Source: Amblyomma americanum
Taxonomy: Eukaryota; Arthropoda; Arachnida; Ixodida; Ixodidae
Assembly (NCBI RefSeq): GCF_052857255.1
Contig: NC_135505.1
Span: 134,893,144 to 134,957,143 of the forward strand
Direction: 5' to 3'
DNA length: 64,000 nt
Below the pieces are notes generated by a model that worked only from the letters and a program-made list of their open reading frames with translations, was not told where the DNA came from and searched no databases. The position numbers and the translations under genes were made by a program. Positions 12,101 to 27,100 of the stretch are shown here, one piece after another. Numbering within the stretch: the first letter of the stretch is position 1; every line of letters starts with the position of its first letter.

Positions 12101-15100
12101 TAATGTCCCCTGCTAATTCAGCAGCTTAGAATTAGCGCCAACTGCAGATGTGAAATGAAAAGGAAAATAAACACCACGTTTGCAAGTCCCTACACTGAAC
12201 ATGCCTCCTGTATGATCAACACTTATATCAGTGAGCAGGCAACCATTCGGACACCATGTGTTGAACAATTCCCTTTGCAGTGGGTGTCTAATCCGTTTGT
12301 GTAGAAACAAGCCAGGGAGAGAGGCCTGTCCACAAATCAGCACCCGACATAAGACTGCATTTGCACCAACTTACCTTGTTGACTCGTGTGGGGTCATCCA
12401 ACTCCAGCCTGGCAAGTTCACAGCCAGCCTCGAGGACAGCGCCAGGCCGCTTCACAAAGTGGACGCTGGCCCAAAAAAGAAACCATAACATTCCTATAGA
12501 GTCACGTGCGCTATCAGCAACAACACCTATGCTCAAGCAATGCGGCATCTACACATGTGTACAAGTGGCAGGAGAGAGTGCAAAAAAACAGTTGTGAGAA
12601 AAGCAGCAGCCCTGCACAAAAACGGCCAAACATGCGGTCACAAGTAAGCAGCTGCCCGTCACAAAAGCACATAGTGCAAGGTTATGCTTTTAGAAAGAGC
12701 ACACTTTTAGAAATTTTCAGACTTCAAGTTCTCCTGAAACCTGGAAGATATCTAGCCCAAGCAACTGACCAACCTGCCGCATGATCTCTCGCTTTCAATG
12801 AGAGACTCTGCTCATTCACTGTTCACTGCTAGTCATTTGTAAGCAGTAGTTCGTCAACAGCTAGACATTCGCCAATAATTGGACGTTTGTCACCAATAAT
12901 TTATCAAAGTACATCATTGTTATTTACCTTCTGTTCTATGAGCTGGGTCAGAATTTTGAGGGAAGCGTAAGAAGCGAAAAGCAGAGACACTATGGCGACA
13001 GCAATCAGCCTAGTTCTTTTCTCTGAAACACTCAAGCATCTCAAATGTATAAACAAGGCATCAGCAACACCATAGGCAAGCCTCAGCGGCAACGTCTCAG
13101 CATACAAAGCACGACAGCCAGCTCTTGGGACAGGCACTTACCATCCACTCTCTTCAACGGTTAGCGTCATTACCATCTTCATCACTTCGATTTCAGCGTA
13201 CGACTGGCCGCAGACCACATGAGCCCCATCTTCAACCAGGAACTGGAGAAGCTTGCCTGTCGACGGAGACCTTCGACACAGACATGGGACAATAAGACAC
13301 AGCTGTTCTTGAGAATGAACACAGGCAGGCACCTATGAATCATATGACAATTAATGTGCACCTGCATTAGCCGTGATTATGGGCTCTTTACATGGCACAA
13401 CGAAAAATGTGCACCACCTTATATATCTGAAGCCAACTAGCCAGCACTGCATAGGTCATGTGTGACAGTCCTGCTAAGTGAAATTCGCTAATTTTGCCCT
13501 CAAAAAGTTGCGACATCATTGTCTGCACTTGAAAAAACATCGAATGAATTCAAAGGTGCCTTTGATATCACACCAAAGGTGATATCACACCTGACCCCCC
13601 CCCCCCCCCCCCCCTGACTGTCAGATATTACATTCCCAAACGCATGCAAGACAAGCAAGTGAATTTGGGTAATCACCTCAGCACACTGGGGTCCTTCTCC
13701 TTCTCGAAAATACATGTCTGGTTGCCAATGACCACCCGATAGCGGTCCACCTCCTCCTTCATGTAGGTTGTGTAGCTGGCGCCATCTATGGACAGCAGGA
13801 GGCGGTCATCACTCAGCCGGTGGGCCTCCACGCGACGCGTCGAGCCGTTCATCACCAAGAAGTATGACGTTGGCCCGCACTGGGAAACCTATCATGCGAG
13901 GTTCAGGTTTAGAAAAGAAACAAATTTTATAAACGGCAACATTGTTTCAACTCTGTAGAACTGTAGGGCAACAGGAGGAGGAAGAGGACATGCAATAAGG
14001 TAAACCAAAAGAGGGCTTAGTTTGGCTACAGGAAGAGGAGATGCAAATGGAACAGGAGGATGAAGTAAGCATGAAGGTGTGTGGCAAAGTCGCAAAAAAT
14101 TATGACAATACGACGGGCACAAATGCATCGGTCACGTGCACACTCAGGAGGGGAAGCATATTAACGACTGCGAAGATTACAGAGCGCATAGAAAAAAGTG
14201 TGCAGGTTTTCCTCAGCTTCAATCTTCTCACATTTGCTGCTTCTTCGTTTTCTCACAAAATCCATTAGTAAGCACAAAAGGAAGCACACACTCTTTATTA
14301 GGTTCTCCTCCAGAGCTACCATGGACTTGGGCCAACTGGCCAGTCCTCATCGTAATAACAGCACAGTAGCACTGAAGCCAAAGTCAGAGCAAAAAGGATA
14401 GGGAGAGAATAGAACTGAAATGAAAATGGGAATTCTTGAGTACTGGACCAACTCAAATTACGCATGCTCCAAGCCAAAAATGTGCCTTCAACGAACAGCA
14501 AAGCCCACGCTCACCTGCACCGTGTACTTGACCGAATCGTGGATGAGGTCCGCGGTGAGCAAGTTTGTGAGTGTCGTCGCTGGCAGGATCTGGCCCTTCT
14601 CCAGGCACGTCTGGAAGTTACGGAAGTTCTCGCGGATAGTCCGGTAAGCCACGTGCAGCGCACCACAGATCACCGACAGCATCGTGTCAGGTTTCTCGGC
14701 TTGCACTCGCTCGGCAATGAGCTTGTCGAGCCATCCTGTGTCGAAGGTGTTGCTCAGGAAGGCGTCCGTCTCCAGCAGGGTGATGAGGTATTCAACGGTG
14801 GTGCGGAAGTCACCGCGGATTGAGAGCTCCTTGAGCGCGAGCACCAGGTTCTCGCGGGCCTCCTCACGGTCCTCGCCCCACGAGAAGCAATGGCCGAACT
14901 GGGAGTCGGCGAACTCGTGCAGTCCGCCAGAGGCACCGACACTGAAGTAGCCCCAGACGTTCTTGTTGGAGCGGAAGTTGAGCTCCTGGACCGTGCCCGC
15001 ACTGGGCTTGAAGCCCTCGTCGGGGTTCTCCGAGGTGATACGGGCAGCAATCACGTGGCCCAGGGGCCGAGGTCGTTGGACAGGGTTGTCAAAGTCTATG

Positions 15101-18100
15101 CGTGACTCACCCCACGGTGACTCGCCATAGAGGAGGCGGATGTCCTTGATACGGTGCAGTGGCACACCCATGGCAATCTGCGTTTATGGACAAGGACATG
15201 TCAAGGACACGTGCTTGCAAGACTACATTCTAAAGGTAGCCCCCTCGATTCAACCAGCAACCGGAAATTTACAGTGGACCTTGTAAACAATTGATCACCT
15301 TATTTGTCCCACACAACTGAACAGAGACCTAAACAGCAGGTACACCAGAATTCAGAAATCTGCAAACCATGGCAGCCGCAAGGAAACCAATTTTATTCAT
15401 CCCCTGCGATACCGGCCGAATACGACAGGTGCAATGCGCTGTTTTCAAAGCAACCTCCCTTCCACACACAGCATGCTGTAGACCAAAGACAACTATTTTT
15501 TCATGAATCAATTAGACAGGAATATGTTTCCAAGAGACCTTTACTTTTAATTGGCTGCCTGAAACCAAGTCAAAGCTAAAGAACACCTAAGACTGGCATG
15601 TTGCACAGGAGGGAATATGAGACAAGCCATCGCAACTGACCTGAAGTTGGCACGCAGGTAAGTTGACGTCGGCAACCATTTCTGTACACGGATGCTCAAC
15701 CTAGAGAGAAGAAAAACATCAAGTCAGCCTCGAGAGTCCTTGAATTTGGCCAATGAAATAACTATCCGCGGATGCAGGGAGCAGAGCTTCACCTGAAGCC
15801 TTGGGTTGAGCTCCAGGAAGTAGAACTTGCCATCCTCACTGTAGAGGTACTCCACAGTGCCGGCACTGACATAGCCCACCATCTTGGCTAGCCGGACAGC
15901 AGACTGCATTACGACAGCGAAAATAAGTGGTAAGGTGAAACAATACTAGAATGGCATGGAGGATAGTGAAGGCGGGTTTTCACATTCACTCATCTTTGTC
16001 CTAACCCCTTTTAGGCTAATAACGCCTCCCAGAATAAGCCTTCCCTTAGACCACCTTCACTGTCACCTGGCATAAATCATCAGCTAAAAGAATGAGTACC
16101 ATCTTGAAAACACAACCCTGAATTCTTTGTGTTTAACTTTAACTGGCTGCAAAGGATGACTGTGTCCCCTCTGGTGCCATTTGTGAGAATACTAATCTTG
16201 GGAAAGCTGTCAATGACTGCATACGCGCACTGCACTTGTACCTGTAGAGCTGAGCCACAACTGAGAGATAAGTGTGTTCTATTTTTCCAAGTACACCAAC
16301 AAATGAATAGCTGTAAAAACAGAAACAGCTTAAAGTAATGTAGCACAGCTCTTGTTGACACCAATATATTGGGATCCAACGCTCACTTCCTTTCTGGAGG
16401 TTGCATGTATGGAGGCTAACTTCTAATCGCAAGCTAAAAACCCAACTAGGCCAATCCAGAAGCACAAGTATCGCACTAGAACTATCACACTAGCATTTGG
16501 GGATGTTCTCAACAGGACGCACCCGCTCCATGTGTTCAAGCACTTGCGGCTTGGCCACCACGCAGGGCGCCTCCTCTATGATCTTCTGGTGCCGCCGCTG
16601 GATGGAGCAGTCGCGGCCAAACAGGGAGATGGCCGTGCCGTACTGGTCTGCCAACAGCTGCACCTCCAGGTGGCGCGCGCAGGTCGCCAGCTTCATGATG
16701 AAGATGGGCGAACCAGGCACCTCACTCTGCACCTGCCGGAAGCACTGGGGGAAGTCGTCGGCCGACTCAGCCTTGCGGATGCCCTTTCCCCCGCCCCCCT
16801 CCGAGGCCTTGATCATGACGGGAAAGCCGATGCGCTGGGCCGCCTCCAGGCCGTCATCCACGCCCGTCACGCACCCCTTGCGGTACAGCTCGGGCTTGAT
16901 CTTCAGGGGCTTCTTGGGGTTGTGGCCTTCTTCCTCGTTCCAGTCAGCCTTCAGGCCAGAGCCGCTCCAGGGGAGCGTGGGGACGTTCGCTGTCTGTGCC
17001 ACGATAGAGGAGGCGATCTTGTCTCCCAGCGCCCACATGGCCTTCTCTGGAGGACCTGGAGAGTTCAAGGGGAGAAACAGAAGCGGCCACTTACACTTTG
17101 GCAACATACAAATGCCACATATACTAGTGAACCATAGTTGTTTACGAAACAACTAATAACTCCACAGACTCGAAGAATTGCAACAACTTGAGACAACAGA
17201 AGGACACAACAATGCCTCCTGTAGTCCTGTGTTGTTGTGGCCCTTCAGGTCAATAATGCTGCATCAATTGACCTTCCGGTCCTAACTTCCCAACCACAAC
17301 ATTAATTTGAAGAAGCCAGTAACGTGCCCTCCGAAAAACAGTACCGTTACGGCACAACTGTTAGATCAACTATACAAAATGCTAGCAAAGCTCCCAGTCA
17401 CTGCGTGTAGTGCATTCAATGAATGCATCATGCATTCAATGAATGCACCATGCATGCCATGCATAGATGCCTCCAGTGCCCACAAAGCACTAATATGACG
17501 GCCTCTTTGCCGAATCCAGCCAGTGGCAAAAAAAGTGAGGGCTGACACAAGCAAGCGTTTACTTTTGTACAACACTCAGGAATGCAACTGCCTCTTGGAA
17601 CACTTATCACCTCTCTCATCATCTCCAGAGTGCGGTACATTCATCAAGTCAGATGAAGCTAAATGATTCTGATATGCAAAGTGACCGAAAAATGATCCTT
17701 AGTGGTCCTAGAGGATCGGCAAAGCTCATCACACTGTCCTTAGTAGTACAGGGTGCTTACCAATGAAGGCAATCTTATTCTTGGACAGAAGCTCGGGGAG
17801 CCGGGGGTTCTCGGAGGCGTGCCCCCATCCGGCCCACACAGCCTGGGCACCGACCCTCTTCGCGATGTCCAGGATAAGATCCACGTTGGCATAGTTGTTG
17901 TTGTTGGAGCCACCCGGGACTGGCACACAGTGGTCTGCCAACTTGATGTACTCTGTGTACGGAAAAAAAATAAATGTTTCATGTGAAATCACACTCTATG
18001 GAAAACCTCCACCCGAGGTGCGCAAGCAACGAGCATCTGCACCAAGCACTGATAAATGTATCCAAACTTGCTTGTTTAAAAGGTAAAAAAATCCGCAGCT

Positions 18101-21100
18101 TCAGGACAGTACGTAAGACGAGGTGGACAGGACAAGCAGTAACAAGCAACCGACGTTTATTATGAAGAAACACATAGCAGCAAAACATCGCGTCTGCACG
18201 TGGAATGCCATGAAATAATAAAAACGCAAGAATAACACGTATAAAAATCAAAAATGATGACAATGAAAAAACTACTGCAAAGGGGTGACACAACTATCAC
18301 ATGTTTATCAAAAACCTGGTCTCTTTATCTAGGAGAGCCAGAGAAACTCACTTATACAAGTTTCAAGGCCAAGTTTGCGCATGTATGCTGCTTCTAAAAT
18401 CTCCCGCTCAATTCTAGACTCTCCCCTTCCTACGATAATTGCTTGATTAAGCTTGGGGTAACAACCATTGCATTCCCTGCAATACGGCGCTAATCTCCCC
18501 AGACATTGCAGGGAATGCAGTGGTTGTTACCCCAAGCTTAATCAAGCAATTATCGTAGGAAGGGGAGAGTCTAGAATTGAGCGGAGATTTTAGAAGCAGC
18601 ATACATGCGCAAACTTGGCCTTGACACCTGTATAAGTGAGTGAGCCTTCTCTGGCTCTCCTAGATAAAGAGACCAGGTTTTTGATATAAACAAGTGATAG
18701 TTGTGTCACCCCTTTGCAGTAGTTTTTCCATTGTCATCATTTGTGATTTTTCCATGTGTTACTCTTGTGTTTTTATTATTTCATGGCATTCCACATGCAG
18801 AAGCGATGTTTTGCTGCTATGTGTTTCTTCATAATAAACGTTGGTTGCTAGCTACCGCTTGTCCTGTCCACCTCATCTTACGTCCTGTCCTGAAGCTGCG
18901 GTTCTTTTACCTTTTAAACATGTCAGACCAACTGGCCCAAAGTTTTCCCTTGTTTTACTGAACTTGCTTGTTTTAAGAGGACGCAAAGCAGATGCTGGTG
19001 AATGTTCCTCACCAGTGTGTTAAATTGTAGCTGGTTACACTGTCAACAGTTCCTAGACAGTGTATGGCCATCTCTGACAAGTTTCAATATCAATTGATGT
19101 GTATGGCTAGGTCTGCCATGCATGCCGACCACTCTCACTGTCACTTCCTTGCTAACACCTCAACCATGCCATGAGGGATGGATTAAAGAACGAGTGAAAG
19201 AAGGGAGAAAGAAATATGTGCCGTAGTGTCAGTTTGCGCAGCATTTTCGACCACCTGGGGTTCTTTAACGACACTGCACAACATACAGGCACCTTTTGCA
19301 TGTCATTTTGGCCATAGCCGGGACTAAATCAGCTGCATGGCAGCAGTGGCAACAAGCCCCATAGCCCATATTCTCACAATCCTCCGAACAAACCTCGTTT
19401 ACTCAGCTCGCAGTCGCAAACTGAACCAAGCCGCGGAGAGCAGTGAACTCACCTGCGTTGGCATTGAGGTCCTCTGGCGTCACCATGACAACAAAGCGGA
19501 TGGCTTTGTCGTTGCTGAACATCTCGTACGCCCATCTTCGGATGGAGCGCATGCATTTCACGGCTGCAATGCCGTTGTTGGCTATCAGGACCTGCATCGC
19601 AAAGGAGCAACACCGATGAAGGCGCAATCCATGGGTACTTTTGCTGGGCATCCCTCCCAACTAAAACCAATCTTAAATGCTGTGCGACTTAAGGACACCA
19701 TTTGTTGCCAGCAGTTTTCACAGCAGTGTATAAAGCATGGCTTCAAAGAAAGCTGGTTTGGATATCCTCGTCACAAAAAACAGGACGCAGAAAAACGGAC
19801 GCACCTTGTTGATGACATGTCTGCCTCCGAAGCGGCTGACAAACTCCTCGGGGGTGGCCACGATGAAGTCCTTCTGGCCCTTCCCATATTCGCGGTCCTC
19901 AGCGGACAGATGAGCACCCGACATAGACTGTCTGCATGGGGCCATGGATGAAGAAGAGCGAAACATCAAAATGGAACAATTGGAACCTAACGACCTTCAG
20001 ATGCACGTCTCTTCAAACTAGTCCCGAAAAGGTTGCACAGTCCAGGCACCACTGTCTAGATCAGTGCTAAGAGCTACAACTCTTCTATTGCTTTACAAGC
20101 TGTTGCCACGGTATGCATTTCTTCCACTATCAATCTATGTGACATTCAATTTTGTTTACTCAAGCACTTCACTTGCGAGAAACTCATCAAACACTAGGTT
20201 CACATAATCAATTAGCAACTTTCTCACAGAATGTGCATTGCTGAAGACTTCATATGCAGATGATTGTGGTGTTCCCTTATGGAAAATTTTTTGCAAGCTG
20301 TGCGAGCTTAGGTAGTTATATATGCCCCCAACTAAATTTCATCATAGCTAGGGTGGGTACTGTCGTGTGCACTAGTCACAGGAAGGTCGAGGAGACGTGA
20401 ATCAAATGTCGTGAAAGGTTGACAGAACAAACGTAAAAAGCCTTGAATGACGTTTCCACCAAACAGCACGCAACAGTGAACACCACGTGAGAGACCCACA
20501 GAACAAACAGAAAGCATCAGTTTTAACAATATCGGTCGATGTATACCTTTACACTCGCTAAAGTGATCATCTCCCTTCCATGGCTCAATGTTCAAGGTTC
20601 TTGACACTCGCACATTACTGTATATAAATAAATAAGCACATATTTTTACCCCATCATCTTCAACATGTAATAATTACTAAAAAACATGGATAACAAGGAG
20701 CAGCTACTTGAGAAAATCCAAATCATGTGAGATATTCATGCAAGCACACTAATAACAACCATATTGTAAAACACAAAACACACGAAAAAAACGCACACTT
20801 TGTTAAGCAGGACACGTTCACTGCACATCGCAGTCATCTACAAAGATTCTGCCGACAGAAAACCATGTAAGCACACACATCACAGACAATGCATTTTTTT
20901 TCCCTTTCTAGGGCTGGAACGGAAAGCTAACATCAACGAGAATGCCAGGAAACACTTTCTTTCATAGGACAAGGACTTTGCACGCTACACCGACAACGCG
21001 ACTGCACAAAACACGCAGCTGGCTCAATACTCACGCCCGCAACCGTGCCTTCGCAGCAAAACTAGAAACGAGAAACAGAGGAAAAGAGTTCATAGTCAAC

Positions 21101-24100
21101 CGGCTTTCTCAAAAATGCCACCACTAGCCTCTGTTGACACTGTGAAGGCCTTAAAAACTCAGAATGACTAGAATAGAGCAAGAAAAAAAAGATGCGGCAG
21201 GACTTGCTGTATGCTTTAAGGTTTTCTCACTAGACTAAAGCAGATAGAGCAAAAAACAAAAAGATGCGTTAGGACTTGCTATACACATTAAGGTCTTCTC
21301 ACTGGACTGTAACAAACAAGCAAACAAAATTAACAGATTTTTACCTCACATGCCATAAAACTCGGCCAAAAGGAAAGAAAATTCGTCCATTCTGATGATT
21401 ACTAAGGGATGGCCAAGTTTTTTCCACACCATTAAAAGGCAACCCTGGGGTCACTTGGTGGTTCACATTTTTTAATCTACGTTTTCCTGTAGGTTCTTCT
21501 GTCCTGACCATTTCTGTCAAATATGGCCACCAGGTGGCGTTTCATTTTTGCGCAAATCGATTTTAAAGCCTATTTCCGTGGCCTCAGTTCAGGCAATTTC
21601 TACAGGCAACACTGTGCTTGTGACGTCACAAGCATTACCTACATGTTGACACCTATCCCCTGGTCGTCGAGTCAAAAGTTTACAAATTGTATTTGACCAT
21701 CTCATACTCCATGATGAATAGAATCGCCATCGGCAGTCACCTTTTCTGCCACTCAACGTGTATAAGAGTTTTTCCTCATCGTTCATGACATCACAGCACC
21801 AGACCTTAATGATGCAGCAATGCAGCCAAGTTTGAATTTGAGTTTACTCTTTTGCTCTTTCAAAAGCGTTGTACTCAAGAGAGGAAACTAAGCGTGAAGT
21901 AGATACCAAGGGGAAACATCCCGAGGTGGCTGAAAATTCCAATAGGTGCCGAACTTAAATTCATAAAGACAAGGTCACCGCAACTAGCTCAAGACGTGAA
22001 CAAATGGGAGTTGAGGGGCCTCTCTCATCTTGCACTGGGCTCAACTAGGCTGATGATGACTATAACAGGCAACTTGCGCTCGTCCCCTTATCGAGGCACA
22101 AAATAACACAACCTGCGAAGATGCAGGAAGCAAAACACACTCACCTGAATAGTTTTGCTCGAGACCGATTGCGCCTCAGCTCATCGCCCATGAAACGACC
22201 ACTGGGGCTGCCAGGGTCGTCGGTCTCCTCGTCGGAGCAGTCTATCGTGAACAGTGGTCGAGGACCGTTGCTGCAGTGAAAAAAAAAAAAAAATGGAGAG
22301 GGGGTCTAGCTAGGTCTTTAAAATGCCAAAGAGCGGTAGTCACACTGATTGTATTTCTTATGAGCCTTTTCAAACACTCTCGAAGAAAATATTTATATTT
22401 CTAAGTGCTTCTCCTTGATTTTCTGGCACCACACACAAGTTGTTTCTTTCATCATTGCTTTATTTTTACTAGAATGGACCAGCGGAATCATTAACTACTG
22501 TTTCTAGGTCAATATAATGCTTGCCTGTTTGAACAGCGTGTATCCATCACTGATCAGAAAGAAAGTACTTTATTTTTAAAACAAAAAAAAAGAGTAAAAT
22601 TTAACTGGACCAAAAAACCAAAAAGGATTCCTTAACATATCGATTGCAGTGTTAGTTGTTGAGGAAGGGGGTTTTAATGCCTTGCTGGCCATGAAACAAC
22701 TTCCATGACAAACATATTTTCCTCCAAGAAGCAAATTGCCCCAACCGTCAACCGCCCATGACTTGTCTACTGGTTTCCACGCGGACTCGAGGATATATTT
22801 GGGCTAGTGGTTTCACTTGGTACCTAGGATGGTTTTCCGCCATGGGATCTTGAAAGTTAGGCTCCATCGAGCTGAGAAACCATTCTGGGTTGGGGTGTAT
22901 CAAATTCGACAACATGCGATTTTTAAGAGCAAATGGAAAGCATGCACGCAAAAAGCCTACAAATCTATCTGCACTCAGAACCTGAATAAGAGGGTGCAAG
23001 CAGCCAAGAAACAACTAATAAAGCATGCTGTTACACCCACACTTCCACACTTATCCTTAACCTTTTGCAACTTAGCTGTTTTTTTTCCCCCTATAGTCTC
23101 AAGAGTGGGCATCATGCCCAGTCCAAGGCCACTTTGCTGATGGTCCGAGGCAAATGGCTTTCGCAATGAGGAGAAGCGCTCGCCGCACCACGGGACTGCC
23201 TTGATTAGGGCAAACGACTGAAACAGTGTGGCGACGCAAAACAGCCCTAATGCATGACATTCATGCAAGCAGGTATGTTTATCTGCTACAGGGTAGTTCC
23301 AACGTTATGCGAGTGATTCTCAATGGGCAGTTTATCCAGGTTTTCGCTTATGGAATATAGCACAACATTCACCCAGAACACAGGTGTTTACTTTGCTATG
23401 TTTAAATTACTTGAAACTGGTATTCTTGGTTCTCAAATGCCAGCTAGGAGCTTTTCACAGACATTTCAAAGCTATGAACCTACCCAAGCTAAACAAAGAA
23501 CCTGAATGAACCAACGTACTGAAGAAACAGATTAAGATGTAGTAACACAACTGGAACATCTGAGAGACAGGTACAAACTTCCAGTTGTTAAAAACTACAG
23601 TACTTTGCTAAAATATTTTTGTGCTAGGCATTTCATTTACTTTAGACATTTTATTTTCCATCAGGCATAGCACTCTCAGGCTGTGAAAAACACTGACAAG
23701 AGGCAGAGTACCATGCTGGCCTGTTTGGTTTTTGTGAAATGTTTCATGTGACTGTATGAACCCTTTTATGCCAGTTTCATGTGGCCAGTCATGTTAAACA
23801 GCTCAAACAAGTTAAACTGCTGAGTAGTACTTGATACTACAATGAGCAAAGAAGCACATCCATGTGTAAATGAAGTTCTCATTATCTCTAATCAAGTGAC
23901 CTCAAGAAAATTATGGTCTGTGCAGCAGTGCACCATAAAAGCACACTGCCAACCCTTCTGAAAAATTATGCGACAATAAATAGCAGCGCTCCAAAATACT
24001 ACTGTCACCATCCTGTCCTGAGCCACAAAGATAAGATGATGAACCAACACAACAAATAAGTCACACTACAACTAATATCAGTCATAGCCAAGACAGACAA

Positions 24101-27100
24101 CTTAGGTTAGGGGCCACTAAAAGCCTAGACATTTACAAGGATGCTGATGCTGAAAGCTGCCATACTTTATAAAAGTTAAACGTAACATCTCTCGGGCCAA
24201 GCAATAGTAAGTCTAGGAGTTCCTAGCATCACTAAGAAGTGACTTCTCTGCAAGAGAATCTTCATCACTTGTACAGCAATGTGTTTGTCAGTCAAAAAGA
24301 CTATGATAATTAGGAAGTCAATGCTTGCAATATAATAGAACATAAACACTTGCATTCAAAATTGCACATCAAAGCACACTGAAAGAATTATCTTGCACAT
24401 TTCATGAACCTGTGAATATAGCCCGAGCTGAACTGCCAAGCACTCTGCTTCCAAGAACTGAATTTCATAACCCACTTTCTTGCAAGGCACTCATTCACAA
24501 CATGCTTGGACTAATGAACTAAAGACAAAAAAGGTACGACGACACGAAAGAGAAAAGTACTACTAAACATTTTTCATCAACAGAAGTAAATAATAAAGCA
24601 CACGACAGCCACACCATAGGATCTCGCTGCAGGACAAAAGAATCAACTTTCCTACCCGTTCACTTGAACTTCTTCAATTGCTTCCATGGCTGACTACCAC
24701 TCAAAGATTTCTTTAACCAAATGAAACTGTTCACAGGGCACCCACTATCGGACTCCTCGGGAGAAAACAAAAAACAAAAAGGGACTATATCCGTCACTGG
24801 GAGTTTTTGCAGATGCTGGCCTTTAGCACGAAACGACGAGCTTGCACAGACATCACGGCCCGCCACAGTCTTCAAATTTCAACACCCGCAGATCACACAC
24901 TCGAACCAAAACACTGCCACATCCTTTTCACTTTTAACGGCCGCTCAGGATGAAGTTCGCTGCCACTCCACACAGGAGGTCGCAACCGACTCCGGAAAAA
25001 CAACCACAAATGGCACACCGAAGCAACCACGACGTGAACGCGCTAACTCCGCCTGGCGCAGCAGCTTCACTCTTCCACGACGCCAGGCCATCTGAGACAC
25101 TTGGACACCGGCGGGCGGCGATATTCAAGCGTGCCGGTGCCGAGATAATGCCTGCTCAGACGACGTGGACGATCGCGTGGCCCGCTCGTACGATGTAGCC
25201 AGCTGATCTAGGACTTGAGAGCACTGCTGCCGGCCGACACCAGATAAGGACTTCGTGAAGGGAAAGCTTCCCACACAATGTCGTGCCACTCGCTCTCTCT
25301 ACGGGGGGAAATGGACTAGACGGTGGTTGAGACGAGGGCAGGTGCACGAGAGGTGGGTGGGGGGGGGGGGGCTGCTGATACCGAGGAGAATTGTCACTAT
25401 CACCCCTCCCTCTTGATGAGAGCTGGTTTCACTGCTGATAAGGGATGTTTCTTAAGCAAGGAGGAGAGCAAGAGCAGTTGAAATTAGAAACAAGGCAGGT
25501 CACTTAGATGTCACGTGCGCAGCACGTGGAACCACAACTTGACTCCCGTGGACGACAACACACCTGAGAGTGCCTGCCCTTGAGGTAGACAATGTTTCCA
25601 CACATCCCGTTTGTGATAAGATTACAACTCCAGCCACCACGCTAGAAAAGCGAAAGCCCGGCTGAAACTCCGCAGCACCAAAGATTTATGATAAAGGCAA
25701 GGTAGTGAACATGAATGGCCAATTTATGAGACCAGAAGCAGTATTACATTGTCCCAGTCTGACCTCAGCAGACATCTAGTGCATCTCAAATGAGTGTGTC
25801 CTTGATTCTGACATGAGTGGTTGCGAGTGCCTCGTGCCGATTCTCCTTTGTTGATTTTGGGTCCCGATAAGAGTGGCAAGGCTTCGAGTGGATTACACAA
25901 GGAGGAAAGGGAAACATAGCTGAAATTAGAAACACCAGAGAAGAATGTCCAAGTGAAAGTGGTCGCGAGGACACTGTTGCCGCCACGACTACCGTGCAAG
26001 GCCCTGCGTTCTTAGTGCAGCTGTTCTTTTTGCGATTATGCACATGGAGCCTTAGCAGGACACTGAAATCATAAATACCAAGGCATCATCTCAGTAGCAG
26101 AACACTAATAACTTTAACGAGCGAGAAGAGACAAGCAGCCATGTAAGATGCCTACAGGGTGGAAATCATTGCAGTGCCAACACAAATTTCACTGCACCTC
26201 TCATTTGGTTCCATCTCGTCTGGTGGTAGCACTGAAGCAATACCAGCAGCATTCATGAACCTCGGATAGTTAAAAGCTGCCGAGACTAGCTAAAGCAAAT
26301 TTAGCCCGCGGGTGCTCAATTTACACCCAACTTCGCAGAAGAGGAGGAAACACCAGTCTCCAGGCTTGTGGAAGTTTTCGTCACAGGCATCTCGGTGAAT
26401 CTGTTAATCCATAGGAGCTTGCCAACATGATAAGAAGGAGAGATTTTGACTCCAGGATGGACAGGAACAAGCTTGAACAAAGACAATAAACATTTCGGTG
26501 GATGTGGTTTCCCCGGAGGGGGCAGAAGTGCTAAAAAAGACACTCTCCCAAATGAAACTTGCCTAAGACATGCACTTAACATACGGCTAGCATCACTTCG
26601 CTGCGACAAAGTGTACTCTTACGATGTTATCTTTCTAGTTAAGGCCGCAAAGGAACTCAATGGCTTACTGCTGCACACTGACAACTGCAGAAACGCACAC
26701 TGCACTTCACGACTGTCCTAAATTGGACGCCTGCCAACGGCGATGATTACAATGCCACCCAGCCCACTGGGCTCACCCAAAGCCGTTGAGGTTGGCGCCG
26801 TTGAAGAGGTTGGCGCTGGTGGCAGTCACAGCGCCGCCTTCGTCGTCCCAGCAGGGCTCAACCACAATGCGCACAGGTGAGGTGTTGACCCCGTTATGGG
26901 CAGCTAGGGATTCAAGCCGCTGCAGGTCAGTGCGCCCCTTGACTTCGGTGGCGCCATTCATCTCGGCTGGGGCCTCGGGGGGACCTGCTCGACGACACAA
27001 AGCGAAACGAGAAAAAAATAATGAAATAAACTCTTCGGTTTGATTAACGTAATGCAATAAAACAAGATGCCAAAGAATACACGGCTTGCTCCAATATCCT

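Larger units (their letters stand above)
6288..14514 (-). other. ACC introns between exons 11 and 21
   Basis: Ten introns of about 400-930 bases. No mobile element was recognised. Noted only: poly-T at 8639-8656, AT-rich patches, and a poly-C run in the exon 11-12 intron. Confidence 0.6.

Noticed and set aside
14488..17156. Long plus-strand frames at 16497-17156 and 16532-17137
   Set aside because: Antisense shadows of ACC exon 7.
18074..18961. Mirrored 75-100-codon frames in the 18 kb palindrome as a gene pair
   Set aside because: No domain; the mirror arises from the inverted duplication. Kept only as a note on the repeat.
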